From Nephromyces sp. MM_2019 (Eukaryota; Apicomplexa; Aconoidasida; Nephromycida), in contig JADHZB010000603.1 in the NCBI GenBank assembly GCA_015657535.1, forward strand, positions 1 to 32,338: a stretch of 32,338 nucleotides of DNA, read 5' to 3'. The notes beneath the pieces were generated by a model that saw only the letters and a list, made by a program, of their open reading frames with translations, ran no database searches and had not been told where the DNA came from. Below, in pieces: positions 1-10,204 of the stretch (position 1 is its first letter; every line of letters starts with the position of its first letter). Both the position numbers and the translations under genes were made by a program.

Positions 1-1
1 C

Positions 2-745
2 AACCCCTCCCCTCTCTCCACAACTTCCAAAATTCCCCCCTTTCAGTGCTTCCAGCCCTTGAAGCTCCATAAGTTCCCTCTTGTAAAGCCCCCACCTTTC
101 CGCCATCTTCTCAATCTGCCACCCAGGAGCGGGATCGTTTGGTAGCTCAAGCATTCTAGCAAACCGATCGAGGCAATTTCCCACTGCTATATCTAAGGTT
201 TCTCCAAATATCCTATATCTTCCGTTAGAAAAGCCTATAATCTGCGTATTCCCCCCAGAAACATAGAGAATGACGGGGTTTTTTGCGTGTGTTATGCATC
301 TTCCCATCTCAATGTGAGCTACACAGTGATTTACTCCAATTAAAGGCTTTTTCCAGAGTTGAGAGAGCATTCGTATGACGATAGCCCCTACCGAGAGGGG
401 GGCCCCCATACCCGGCCCCATAGTATAGCATAAAACTGATATATCGTGGGGGGTTACGTTTGCCTCCTTTAAGGCTCTCAAAACAAGGCGAACTACAACG
501 TCTCGGTGGTGTGTTGCTGTCTCTCTCGGTAGAAAACCTGTTCCTGGGGGGGTTATGTAAGTTTCACGAGGGTTTGCGAGAATCTCGCCTGAGGAGGTGC
601 AAATACCCACCCCAATCTTGTTGGCACTACCCTCTATCCCGAGGGCTATCTTGTGGGGGCGTGATGGTGAGGGGGGTGGTAATGATGAGGGAGGCGGTGA
701 TAATGAGGGGGGTGGCGATGATGAGGGAGGTAGCAAGTTATCCAT
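2..745 (-). CDS. KAE1: Kae1/OSGEP tRNA N6-threonylcarbamoyladenosine transferase, 5' part
   Basis: This is the catalytic subunit of the KEOPS complex, which transfers threonylcarbamoyl to A37 of ANN-decoding tRNAs. The minus-strand reading is open from the ATG at 745-743 to the window edge, about 248 codons against roughly 335 for the whole family protein, so the 3' end lies outside. Visible ASKHA/Kae1 signatures are [13 protein letters not shown] near residue 35, [29 protein letters not shown], the metal-binding pair in [18 protein letters not shown], and [18 protein letters not shown]. An in-frame stop lies upstream of the chosen ATG. The first 30 residues are a Pro/Ser repeat absent from typical family members. 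No intron is seen in this part, unlike the neighbouring genes. After residue 225 the reading departs from the family, so a lineage insertion or an unseen intron near the left edge is possible. Family assignment is very secure; the far C-terminal frame is less so. Confidence 0.95.
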   Translation of the reverse strand, partial: MDNLLPPSSSPPPSLSPPPSSLPPPSPSRPHKIALGIEGSANKIGVGICTSSGEILANPRETYITPPGTGFLPRETATHHRDVVVRLVLRALKEANVTPHDISVLCYTMGPGMGAPLSVGAIVIRMLSQLWKKPLIGVNHCVAHIEMGRCITHAKNPVILYVSGGNTQIIGFSNGRYRIFGETLDIAVGNCLDRFARMLELPNDPAPGWQIEKMAERWGLYKRELMELQGLEALKGGNFGSCGERGGV

Positions 746-1092
746 GAGGCCTTTAGAGGGGGTTTCTGCACATAAGCTTAAGAGGGTAGTTTGACGCTTT
801 TAAAGCCGCAAAAAAGCCGCTAATTCTTCAAGAAAACCTTCTGCATCAGATTTTCTTCCTTCTTCACTGAGAAAATTCTTACTTTTTATCTCTAAACCTC
901 ACAATATTCTTCCTCTATCTCACAAGAAAAACGTCAATCAAACAAAGAAGAAGTTTTTAATTCTTGTGATATCTCTAAACAATCAAAACTTAAAAGAAGC
1001 AAATCACAGAAGCTGAGAGGATCGGAAAAAGACGCTCAAATTCCTTGAAGATGAGATAATTTCCAAGGAATAAAAAGCAGCGAAGAACAGGA

Positions 1093-1127
1093 ATTAGCGA
1101 TGAGCTGCTATGCTACTCATCGCTAAT
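1093..1127. repeat. Perfect 12-bp inverted repeat with 11-nt loop
   Basis: The arm attagcgatgag at 1093-1104 is exactly complementary to 1116-1127, with an 11-base spacer. It lies about 350 bp upstream of the Kae1 start. It could form a cruciform or RNA hairpin, or be a dimeric protein-binding site; the function is unknown. Confidence 0.8.
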
Positions 1128-1253
1128 CGTCAGAAAATTTTTTAATTTTTCTGAGTTTCGAGATGTTTTTTTGTTGGAAAGGGGTAGTTTAGGTGAAGAG
1201 GAGGGAAAAGTGTCTTTGAAGAGCTGGAGATATATGAAGAGATTTTAAAAGGG

Positions 1254-1490
1254 GTGTCTGTGTGTGTGTATTGGGATGGGTGTGTGTGTGCGGGTGTGTG
1301 TGTGTGCGTGTTGGTGTGTGAGGTGGTGTACAAATGCGTGTGTGCGGTGTGTGTGTGTGTGTGTATGTGTGTGTGTGTATGTGTGTGTGTGTCTGTGTGT
1401 GTGTGTATGTGTGTGTGTATGTGTGTGTGTATGTGTGTGTGTATGTGTGTGTGTATGTGTGTGTGTATGTGTGTGTGAGTCTCATCTGTG
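1254..1490 (+). repeat. GT-rich minisatellite, 10-bp unit
   Basis: A (TG)n-type tract resolves between about 1405 and 1475 into near-perfect copies of a 10-bp unit (tgtatgtgtg). It flanks no exon and is outside any recognised gene, showing that these tracts are not restricted to introns. The Cys/Val open frames across it are shadows of the repeat. Confidence 0.9.
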
Positions 1491-1924
1491 TGTGCTCATA
1501 TTTGTGTGTTCATATGTGTGTGCGAAAAAATTCACCATTTTCCCTCAAAAAAGCATGAAATGTGTACAAAAGAGTAAAAAATGTCCTTTTTTTTCCGAAA
1601 TTCCACTTAGACACGGATAAAACGCTATTTTGTGGTTTTTGAAGATATTTTTGTTTCATCGGTATGTTTGCTGGTGAAAATTGGTTCTTTTGTTTGATGT
1701 TTTTATCCTCTTTATTTTCACCCAGAGAAAATACCGCTTCAAATGCATTTCTCCCATCTTTTCTTCTACGACCTCAGCAGTCGTCGGATATGTATTGCAG
1801 CAAATTTGCAGAGGAAACATCAGCCTCCTCCTACATTTTTATCTTCACTGTGAAAATCGTCTCTCGTAGGCAAATACGTCCTTTGTTCCCTTCTTATAAC
1901 TTCTTTCTCTTCGCAAAAATGATT

Positions 1925-2460
1925 TTATTTTGTTGAATTTGTCTGCTGTTTTTGTCTTTTGAGTGCTTTGCTCTTCTTCTTCATTTTTTTGCGGTGTTTT
2001 TGCATTTTTGTGGTGTTTTCTATTCTTCATCTTTTGAGGTGTTTTTTCATTTTTGTGGTGTTTTCTCTTCTTCTTCATCTTTGTTGCGCTGTTTTCTCAT
2101 CTTTTTGTGAGGTTTTTCTCCTTTTTTTAGCTCCTTTTCCTCATATTTTGTGTATTTTTTCATTTTTTGTGTGTTTTTCTGTTTTTTCTTTCTCTGCTTC
2201 TTCATTTTTTATGGTGTTTTTTCATTTTTTCGCTCTTCTTCACTATCTTCTGTGCAGCTTTCCGAATTTTTTATATTTTTCTTCATCTTTTGTACATTTT
2301 TTTCTTTTTTTTTTCTGTTTCTTCTTTTTTTTGTGTGTTTTTTCATCATTGTTTTGAGATCCACTCTGTTTCACATCCGTCGTCTTACTTTTATGCGTTT
2401 TTGATGTTGTTCAGTCATTTTTTTATGTATTTTTTTCGGCATTTTTTCTTTGCCTATTTT
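1925..2460 (+). repeat. T-rich low-complexity block with imperfect repeats
   Basis: About 530 bp of strongly T-rich plus strand is built from imperfect copies of a unit resembling ttttttcattttttgtg. It is homopurine-leaning on the other strand. Phe/Ser-rich frames across it are composition artefacts. It lies 0.6-1.1 kb upstream of the MYST start. Confidence 0.75.
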
Positions 2461-3035
2461 CAGCATGCATTAATCGCAGAAAACTTGTTTTCTCCTTCTT
2501 TGGCTTTTTTTCATATTTTTGGCTGCTTTCTTTTCTTTCCACAAGAAGGCGACTTTTCTGTGCGGCTGGAAGGGCCGCTTGCTGCCTTCTCAAACCGACG
2601 TGGAGCTCTGAGCTGCCTTTTTTTGATGCATTGAGAGCATTTCTATTGTCTGGTGAGGGAATTTGCTTTGCGTGTTTTTTACTGTTTAGAGGGTGATGTT
2701 TTCTTGAAACTCAGTTTTCCTCCTTTTCATCTACTTGAATTCTCAGCTTTTCTGCTACATATGTTGCTTCCAGCTTGAAGGGCGATCTCTCTTCCTTGTA
2801 TCGATACTTTTCAGCTTTACAGTGACACACACCACACTATAAATTCCTCATACTCTTTTAATAGGAATAGCAATAGCTCTCAGCTTTACATCTACTTCCT
2901 CATCTACCTCCCTTCTTCCAGAAGTTCATTTCCCCACTTTAAAGCTAGCTCTCTATGCTTTCACATGCCTAAAACCTCGAGAGTCTCTCTAATTTTGTGT
3001 GTGCGTGTGTGGGTGTGTCTAATAGGCTTGTTGAG

Positions 3036-6000
3036 ATGAAGGCTCCAGGAAGTAATAAGCATTCGGATGGAAGCTCCATATCGTCTAAGATGAAGAGTCA
3101 TCATAATCATCAGAATCATTGGAATCCCCCTTCTTCCTCATCTTCAAAGAGTGGCGCTAGTAACAATAAGGGTGTTTCCCAAGGCAAGGTTCGCACAGGA
3201 TGCAAACAGCTGGCACCTTCTTCAGGAAGAGTGTGTGATTCTTACGCTATACTGGTATGTGTGTGTCCTTCATGAAGGTGGTGCATCTTCCTCGGAAGAG
3301 CATTGTGTGTGTGAAGAATGTTTTTTCCGTTGAATACAGTGTGTGTGGTGGTTTTTTTAAGGGAAATGATGGCTGCTGATGGTGTGCCTTGGTATTATTC
3401 CGGGATAACTTTTGTGTTGAGTTTGTATGTGTGTTTGTGCTTCTGTGCTTAGTGTTTGTGTGTGTGCTTGCAACTTTCATCTACCTGTGTGCTTCCTTTG
3501 TGAGATGACGTTTGTGGTTCCGTGTTTAAAGTGTGTATGTAGTACCATCTTGAGTGTGTGCATGCGTATGTGTGCTTCAGGCTTGACTCTACTTGTGTGT
3601 ACTTCTCTCTTGAGTCTAGTAATGTGCTTAGCTGTGTCTTTAATGCTTTTTTACCTGAGTGTGTGTGCTTCCATGTTCAGTGTGTGTGTGTGTGTGTTCC
3701 AATATTGAATGAATGTTTAAAGTACACAATTAAGGTGCCTTTTGGAGAATGTGTGTTTTTCCTCAGCTTTCTTCACTATAATACTGCTGTGCTTCAGTTT
3801 CCTAATGCTCTACCAGTGAAGCAAGTTGTATGGGCCAAGGACTTGGACCAGAACACTTGGAAATACGCTCATGTTGTTCATGCAAGGTATGAAGGGATCC
3901 ACTGACGCAACGTGCTATACAGCGACACGTGTGTATGAGGGTTTTCAGGGGTGTATGCACACACTGACAAAGACTTGTTAACTTGGCAAAAAATAATGCC
4001 TTCAAGTGAAGCCTAGGCTTTAATAGTGACTTTCTTCACCATCTCAGTAAGCGTGTGCACACACAAGGAAGAGAGTTTTTATAGCTGCTATTTTGCTCTC
4101 TTATGCAGTCTTTACATGCATCTTGTATGTTTGTTTGTTGAGTTCTCCACCATTATGTGTAAGGTAATGCGCGGTCCTACCGAAGTTCTGTCACACTTCC
4201 CTCTAATACACTTGTTTGTATGTGCGTGTGTGCTCCCCATTCTTCCCCATCACATACAAGATAATATATAGAATAAAACCCTCCATACACACCCCCCTCC
4301 ACCCCCCTCACTCTGTTTGTCTGTGTTCTCCCATCACCAAAAGAGATGATACATACACAAAATCCAACCCTCTACACATACCCTCCTCCACCCCACTCAC
4401 TCTGTGTGTGTGTTCCCCCCTACCAAGGAAGAGAAGCGACTGTCCTGAGGGTTTGGAGGGTAATGACCTGTTAGCTCAGCATTATGATTACTACGTCCAT
4501 TTCCAAGGGACTGATAGGAGGATGGATAGTTGGCTGAGCTTTGACAATCTGCGAAGCATCGAAGAGAAGCTTCCTGAAGATGAAGCTTTTGTAGGGGAAG
4601 TTGATGTTAGTGAAGATGAGCATGCAGGTAGGTGTGTGTGCGATCTTGCTAATTCTCTGTGTTTGTGTGATCTTGCTGATTCCATGTGTGTGTTGTGGTG
4701 TCATGTTGAAAATTGGTTGTGTTTGTGTGTGATGTGAGCTTGGTGATGCTTTGTGTGTGTGATTTGCTGCGATCTTTTAGATACGTTGCATGTCTGTTTG
4801 TGCGCTTGGTGCTATAGTGTGGAGGAGTGATTTGTATATGGGGAGGGCAGTTGATGTGTATAATGTGCATAGTTGGTGTGTTTATCACACACACAGTACG
4901 TATGCATGAAAAAAACTCAGTAAGTATGGGTCTCACGCATTCACTTCATCACACATGCGCTCAGTGCATCACACACACTTACTTCATCACATGCACGCTC
5001 ACTTCGTCACACACAAACACCGCATCACACACTCGCACTCACTGAATCGCGCACACACGCACTCTGTATCATGCACATTCACTGCGCACGTACACACACA
5101 CCTCTCACATGCTACTGCCTCTACCTCATCTCCCTTTACCTATGAAAAGTATGTTTTTGCTGGTTTCTTCCTCTTCTTCGTGTAGGCATGGATGAAGAGT
5201 ATCTAAGAGAACATGAAGAAAACACCAAAGTGAAGACAATCAATAAGCTGGTGATGGGTAACTACCTCGTAGATACTTGGTATTTTTCGCCTTATCCCAA
5301 AGAATATCAAAACATTGAGATACTCTATTTGTGTGAGTTTTGTCTAACCTTCTTCAGGTGAGGGTGTGTGTGTATGCGAACTGAGTAACTATGCTGTGTG
5401 TGTAGTGACTTACTGTCTATTTTGTGTGTGTGTGTGCTGTCGTTTACAATTATATCTGATGCTGAGTATGTGTGGTTTGGCGGTTTAATCTAATGCCTTG
5501 TTTGTGGGTGTGTGTGCTGTTGCTTTCAGTTCAATCTAATGCTGCGTGTGTGTGTGGTGTGCGTGTGGGTGTGATGTGCGTGTGTGCTAATTTTTTTGCA
5601 ATTCATTCTAGTGTTGTGTGTGTGTGCGTGTGTGTATTTATTTTTTCATTTATGGTGTGTGTGACGTGTAATATAGGTTTGAAATGGAACTCAATCACCA
5701 CCTTCCCTCCTGTGAGTTACGCCATCCACCTGGAAACGAAATCTACAGGTAAGAAACTTCAGGCTTTGACTAACTTTCCACCCTAAGCATATTGATAACA
5801 TCTTTTGATATTTCTCTGTAGGAAAAGCAATCGCTGCAGAGATATTAGCTTATGAGTACGTGTGCGCATTCTCTGTGTTTGTGTGAGTTTGACTTTGCCT
5901 GGCGTTCTCGGATGTATTCCTTTGATAGATTCTTATACCTAGTTGTATTTTTGTGTGTGTTGAGAGCAGCATGTGTGAAAAAATCGATACAGATCTTAAT

Positions 6001-8983
6001 ATAGTTGTCAATACATCCGCCAGGGCAGCTCACCAGAATGACACGCAATAGCACCCTCCACAGTTCGTTGCACAGCATTCCTTGGAGTAGCCATCCTACA
6101 ACCCTCCCCTCAAGGGGGTTGCTTGATCATTAGCTGTAGTTGAATGTGTGAAGCTCCAAGCCACTGAAATTGTGCACCTTTTTCTTCTTCACTGTGTGTG
6201 TTAGGGATAAAGATATCGCCATGTATGAGCTTGATGGTAATCATTGCCGTACATACTGCGAGAATCTCTGCTATCTCTCGAAGCTCTTTCTCGATCACAA
6301 AACTTTGAGGTAGGCTTTGCCTTACTTAAGAGAGTTTGCTTAACATAGAGGGAACTTTTACGGTGTGTCTGTGTATTTTGGTGTGTGTTTTGGTGTGTGC
6401 TTGTATGTGTGTGTGCTTGTATGTGTGTGTGTGTGTGTTGGTGTGTGTGCTTGTATGTGTGTGTGTGTGTTGGTGTGTGTGCTTGTATGTGTGTGTGTGT
6501 GTGTTGGTGTGTGTGCTTGTATGTGTGTGTGTGTGTTGGTGTGTGCGTGTGTTGGTGTGTGTGCGTTGGTGTGTGCGTGTGTTGGTGTGTGTGCGTTGGT
6601 GTGTTTATGTGCGTGCGTTGGTGTGTTGGTGTGTATTATAGAGTATGAGTGTGCGTCCATGATAGAGTGTGAGTGTGTGGGTTTCTCCCTTTCTCCTTTA
6701 GTACTATTCCTTACTTGCTTTGACGCTGATGTAGCGGTTATTTCCTGTTAACTACGAAATAAGCTTGTCTGCATGTGTGACTACGCCTTGCGTGTGTGCG
6801 AATAGGCCTTTCTGTGTGCTGCTGTAGTTTCTTTGTTACCATTCCTTCGCTCTTTCAACACTCACACTTCATGTCTCCTGATCGCAGGCATCCAGTGAAT
6901 TTGTTCCTCTTTTATGTGATGACTGAGATTGATGACTATGGTAAGCTCTTGTATGTTGCTGTGATCTTCCCCCGTGTGTGTTGCTGTGATCTCCCCTCGT
7001 GTATCTTACTACCGTTCTCCACTTGTGTGTGTTACTGCCATTCCTACCCTTCTTTGTGACTACCGTTTCCCGGCGATTGTGTTTGTTGCTATAGATTCCT
7101 CTTTTGTGTGTTGTCTATCTTTTATAGGATATCACGTGACTGGCTACTTTTCAAAGGAGAAATACTCAAAGAACAACGTGTCCTGTATCTTGACGCTGCC
7201 TCAGGTAGGCTGTGTGTATGTTTGCTTCATTGATGATGTCTATATTGAGTGTGTTTCTTATTTCATTCATATAGTATTTTAGAAGCTCTCATCTAGCGAT
7301 TGCAGTATTTCTTCCTGGTATAAGATTAGTATAGGCATGGCTTTGATGCGTGTGTGCTTCTTATCTTCAGATTTTTTGGAGTGTGTACTTTACTTCCTGC
7401 TTATCAGTTTGTGGACCCTTTCACCACTTCTTTAGTTTTCTTCCTCTTCACATCTTCGTATCTTCACATCTTCATAACTTCACGTCTTCGTATCTTCACA
7501 TCTTCACGTCTTCATATCTTCACGTCTTCATATCTTCACAATCCATACCTTCACTTATTTTCCTAGCATCAAAGGAAAGGCTATGGTAAGTTTCTCATCA
7601 GCTTCTCCTACTGCTTATCGAGGAAGGAAAAGAAGGCGGGCACACCAGAGAGGCCCCTGAGTGATCTTGGAAAAGCATCTTACATGGCTATCTGGACTGA
7701 GAGGCTGATTACTATACTTGCCAGTCATGAGGGGCCCATATCTATTCAGGTATACGTGTGTTCGCGCATGTGTGTGTATGTGCGTTTGTGCACGTCGCAA
7801 GTGCGTGTGTCTGTGCTTGCTTGATAGCAGAGTAAGAACAACTCCTAGGAAGCAAGTTTTTTATGAATTTTATCTACGACATGGTGATTGAGAAGTAGGT
7901 TGAAGAAATCAGTGTTTGCTCTGTGTTGCAGTACTTATGTGTGGACGTTTTTCTTCAGTTATTTGAATCAGCGAAAGCCTCCAAAAAGCTTGAATATTAC
8001 TATATTTCGCAGCATTAGATGATGAGGATTCGTACCTCTTTAGCTCATTCTCTACGTCACCTTCTCTCGTTTTTGGGGGGATTGCTCGAGCTTACTGCTT
8101 AATCTGCCGGGGGGGGGGTGTACCAACAACGGAATGTCGTGAATAAGGCATCTTTGCTCTCTATCTTTTTTGCAGTGCAGCTAGACACTTCTCACCCTTC
8201 TTCGTGAAATTATCCAATTTAGTGCATTCTTCACCTCCTTAGCAGGTGGAAACTTCAGTTTAGCTTTGCTAAACTCAACGTCTCTCTTTAGTCTCTTCTA
8301 GGAGATTCATCATTTTCAAATCGGCACACTTAGTCTGCTTCTCGCTTCATCCTCTTGTGATTGTCTGTTGGATAAGCAAACTGAACGCTAATGTTCTCTT
8401 GGCTTCAATTTAATTCTTGGTGTGCTCTTTCCTCTTTACTGCCTTGCTGCAATCCAACGCTGTTGCTCCTTTTTACCCCTCTTCTTCCTTCGCCCTTTCA
8501 TCCTTTGTTTTGCATTCCCTCCTCTTCTCCCCTCCTTTTCGGCCCCCTTCAAAGCTCCTTGTATCCCTCCTCCCCCGCTTTTATCCCCCATTCCTCTGTT
8601 TCACCCCCTTCCCTCCTTTTCACATCCCTTCCCTCCTTTTCAACACCCTTCTCCACCCTTTCCATCTCCCTCCCCCCATCCTCCCCATCCCCTCCTCCAC
8701 CGTACTGCATATGCATTTCTCCCCCCTTTTTGATGATTTATCCCCTCAGGATCTCTCGGATATGACTAGCATAGAAACTTCCGACATAATCAACTGCCTA
8801 GAAGAGAAGGGAGTGCTAAGATATGCTCCTGGGGGAGAATACTTTTTGTTTCTTCCTTCTGGCCTACTTGAGCTGCTAATGAAGAGATATGGCAAAGCTT
8901 CTCGCCCAATCAAAATGCAGGATATACACTGGGTGCCCTACGATCAGTTCTTAGCCCCATATGAGTATAACCCTCAGGCTTAA
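3036..8983 (+). CDS. MYST-family histone acetyltransferase (Esa1/Tip60-like), ten exons
   Basis: It transfers acetyl from acetyl-CoA to histone lysines in the nucleus (Esa1/Tip60 family). Exons read by phase: 3036-3254, 3798-3886, 4428-4627, 5186-5357, 5677-5748, 6205-6309, 6888-6940, 7128-7204, 7567-7749, 8750-8983. They sum to 1404 nt, 467 residues plus stop, and all introns are GT-AG. The N-terminus is His/Ser-rich. A chromo-barrel domain spans about 80-150 ([17 protein letters not shown] to WLSFDNLR). The MYST domain starts near 187 (DTWYFSPYP). The C2HC zinc finger is C219, C222, H235, C239, followed by HPPGNEIYR. Autoacetylation-site lysine is K283, catalytic Cys C323 (SCILTLP), acetyl-CoA loop QRKGYG 331-336, catalytic Glu E357 ([10 protein letters not shown]). 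Residues 286-291 depart from the family consensus (see findings). The first ATG in frame was chosen; a further 5' exon cannot be excluded. Introns are GT-rich, often straight from the donor. Confidence 0.95.
4628..5185 (+). repeat. MYST intron 3: GT-rich 5' half and CA-rich 3' half
   Basis: The intron begins gtaggtgtgtgtg. To about 4880 it is dominated by tgtg motifs; from about 4881 to 5100 it is dominated by cacaca and repeated catcacacac motifs, before a pyrimidine tract and the acceptor tag at 5183-5185. The two halves are broadly complementary, so the transcript could fold into a long imperfect hairpin. Confidence 0.85.
5822..5855 (+). other. Exon-like 34-nt segment with in-frame stop inside MYST intron 5
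   Basis: The segment is preceded by tttctctgtag and followed by gtacgt, a good acceptor and donor. If joined to exon 5 in phase (ag|g), it reads eleven residues ([10 protein letters not shown] after the Arg) and meets TGA as its last three bases. It is not needed for the protein, since exon 5 joins directly to 6205. It may be a poison exon or a chance decoy. Confidence 0.35.
6364..6640 (+). repeat. GT minisatellite in MYST intron 6
   Basis: Nearly uninterrupted tgtg sequence is organised as about four to five longer units containing gtgtgcttgtatgtgtgtg followed by ttgg. Downstream, a shorter unit with ttggtgtgtgcgtg takes over. It starts about 55 nt after the exon 6 donor. Cys/Val frames through it are artefacts. 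Confidence 0.9.
7446..7540 (+). repeat. CTTCAYRT octamer tandem repeat in MYST intron 8
   Basis: About twelve copies of an 8-bp unit (cttcacat, cttcatat, cttcacgt, cttcgtat variants) end about 26 nt before the exon 9 acceptor at 7565-7566. This gives a long pyrimidine-biased run ahead of the splice site. Confidence 0.85.
8460..8745 (+). repeat. Long C/T-rich tract before MYST exon 10
   Basis: Roughly 285 bp of almost pure pyrimidine on the plus strand leads to the ctcag acceptor at 8745-8749. It is far longer than a usual polypyrimidine tract. Frames across it read as Pro/Ser/Phe low complexity and should not be taken as an N-terminal extension of the last exon. Confidence 0.85.
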
Positions 8984-10189
8984 AGTAGAAAAAATTATGT
9001 GTGTCTGTGTGCGTTCCCCTGTTTCTGCGTCAGTAATTGATTCTGGTGGTGGTAAAGGAGGGTGGTAATGCTCTATCAAGATCTCAGATGAAGAGATGCT
9101 TTCTGGGCCATGAAGTAGTTTCACAGGTTCTTTGTCGGTTGCTATGTACGTGGATGTGGGGCTGTGTGTGTTCTGGTGTGTGTTTAGGTGTGTCGGGGTT
9201 GGTTCGTTGGCATATTTTGGCGTGTGCGTAGCTATGTGCGTGCCTTTTGGAGTTTGTACGGGCGTATGTGCTGTGTGAAGCTGTGTGTGTTTTGTTGGTG
9301 TGCGTGTGTGCGTATGGAGGTGTCTGTAGCTGTGCGTAGCTATGAGTGTTGAAACCCTGAATAGAATCTCATGGCCAGCATTCTGCATGTTGTGTGTGTG
9401 AGATGATATGCATGCATGCAGCTACGTAGCAGACTAGCTTTAAGCTTATAGAGCACGTAAACACGTACCACTCGGTAATCATCGATGAGAACGCCTCTTC
9501 CTGCTGCTGGAGCCTTGTGAATTGTACAACTTTTTGTTGCGATACCTCAAATGTTTTTGTGGTTTTCTCTGTTGAAGAAAATACAAAGGGTGTATGTGTG
9601 TTGTGTGTGTGTGTTATGCGAGCGTTGGGGCTTTATGTGTGTGTGGTATATGTTGTGTATGTGGTGTGTGTAGTGTGTGATGGATTTACTTGGTTCTTTA
9701 GTGTGATGCGTGTGTCCCATTTGAGAGTGTGTGGTGTATGTTGTGTGCGAGTGTATTTCGCATTAACTTCTTCTGCTTCATTGTGGTACATGTGCCTGGT
9801 GCTAGTGTTTCTTCGTGTGTGTGTTGCATTTATCCTTTCTTCTTCATTGTGAGGCTCTAATCTCTGGTGTGTGTGTGTGTGTTTCGCACATCTACCCAGA
9901 AAAAAAATATGCTGCTAAGCAGTAAAGCTGAATATAGAAGCCGACTCAGGGCAGATATCCTCTTGGTGTTTTTTTAGCTAAAAATCATCGATTTCTCTGT
10001 AGCTCTACTCACTGTCTTAAAATCGTGGTGTTTTTGCTCATCCTTAAGACCTTTAGCGCCACGCAAATACCGCTTCTCTGCTTCTTCTTGGTTTGTGTAT
10101 ACGAAAACCCCACTTTCTGAGGTGAAATTTCGACGATTTCGCACAATTTTTCTGAGCTCAAGTCTCATATCGGCGAGAAAGCATTCCAT
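8951..10189 (-). CDS. Unrecognised multi-exon gene (candidate)
   Basis: I do not recognise the protein. Three coding-looking minus-strand pieces are seen. The first runs from an ATG at 10189 to 10013, 59 codons, charged (MRLELRKIVRNRRNF, NQEEAEKRYLRG), ending at a strong donor gtgagt. The second is 9568-9469, with acceptor cttcaacag and donor gtacgt, reading KTTKTFEVSQQKVVQFT then LQQQEEAFSSMITEW. The third is 9141-8951, reading DKEPVKLLHGPES and an acidic/Pro stretch to a stop at 8951. The phases do not chain directly (0 out then 1 in; 2 out then 1 in), so further exons or other boundaries are needed. Its last frame would overlap the MYST coding end on the other strand by 33 bp. The 9570-9890 interval is CA-rich on this strand and probably intronic. 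Confidence 0.4.
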
Positions 10190-10204
10190 CGTAAAGTTAA
10201 ATGC

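Larger units (their letters stand above)
746..3035. other. Divergent intergenic region between Kae1 and MYST genes
   Basis: This 2.3 kb separates two start codons facing away from each other, so it should hold both promoters. I see no convincing coding exon. It contains an inverted repeat (1093-1127), a GT minisatellite (1254-1490) and a T-rich block (about 1925-2460). Short open frames here are low-complexity Cys/Val, Thr/His or Phe/Ser readings of the repeats. No TATA-like box is obvious close to either ATG. Confidence 0.7.

Noticed and set aside
1189..1485. Thr/His-rich minus-strand frame and Cys/Val-rich plus-strand frames
   Set aside because: They are readings of the GT/CA minisatellite, with no start context or domain.
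6336..6751. Overlapping Cys/Val/Leu frames of about 100 codons
   Set aside because: They lie in MYST intron 6 and are produced by GT repeats.
8417..8749. N-terminal extension of the last MYST exon frame (Pro/Ser/Phe-rich)
   Set aside because: Homology resumes only after the ctcag acceptor at 8749; the rest is the intronic pyrimidine tract.
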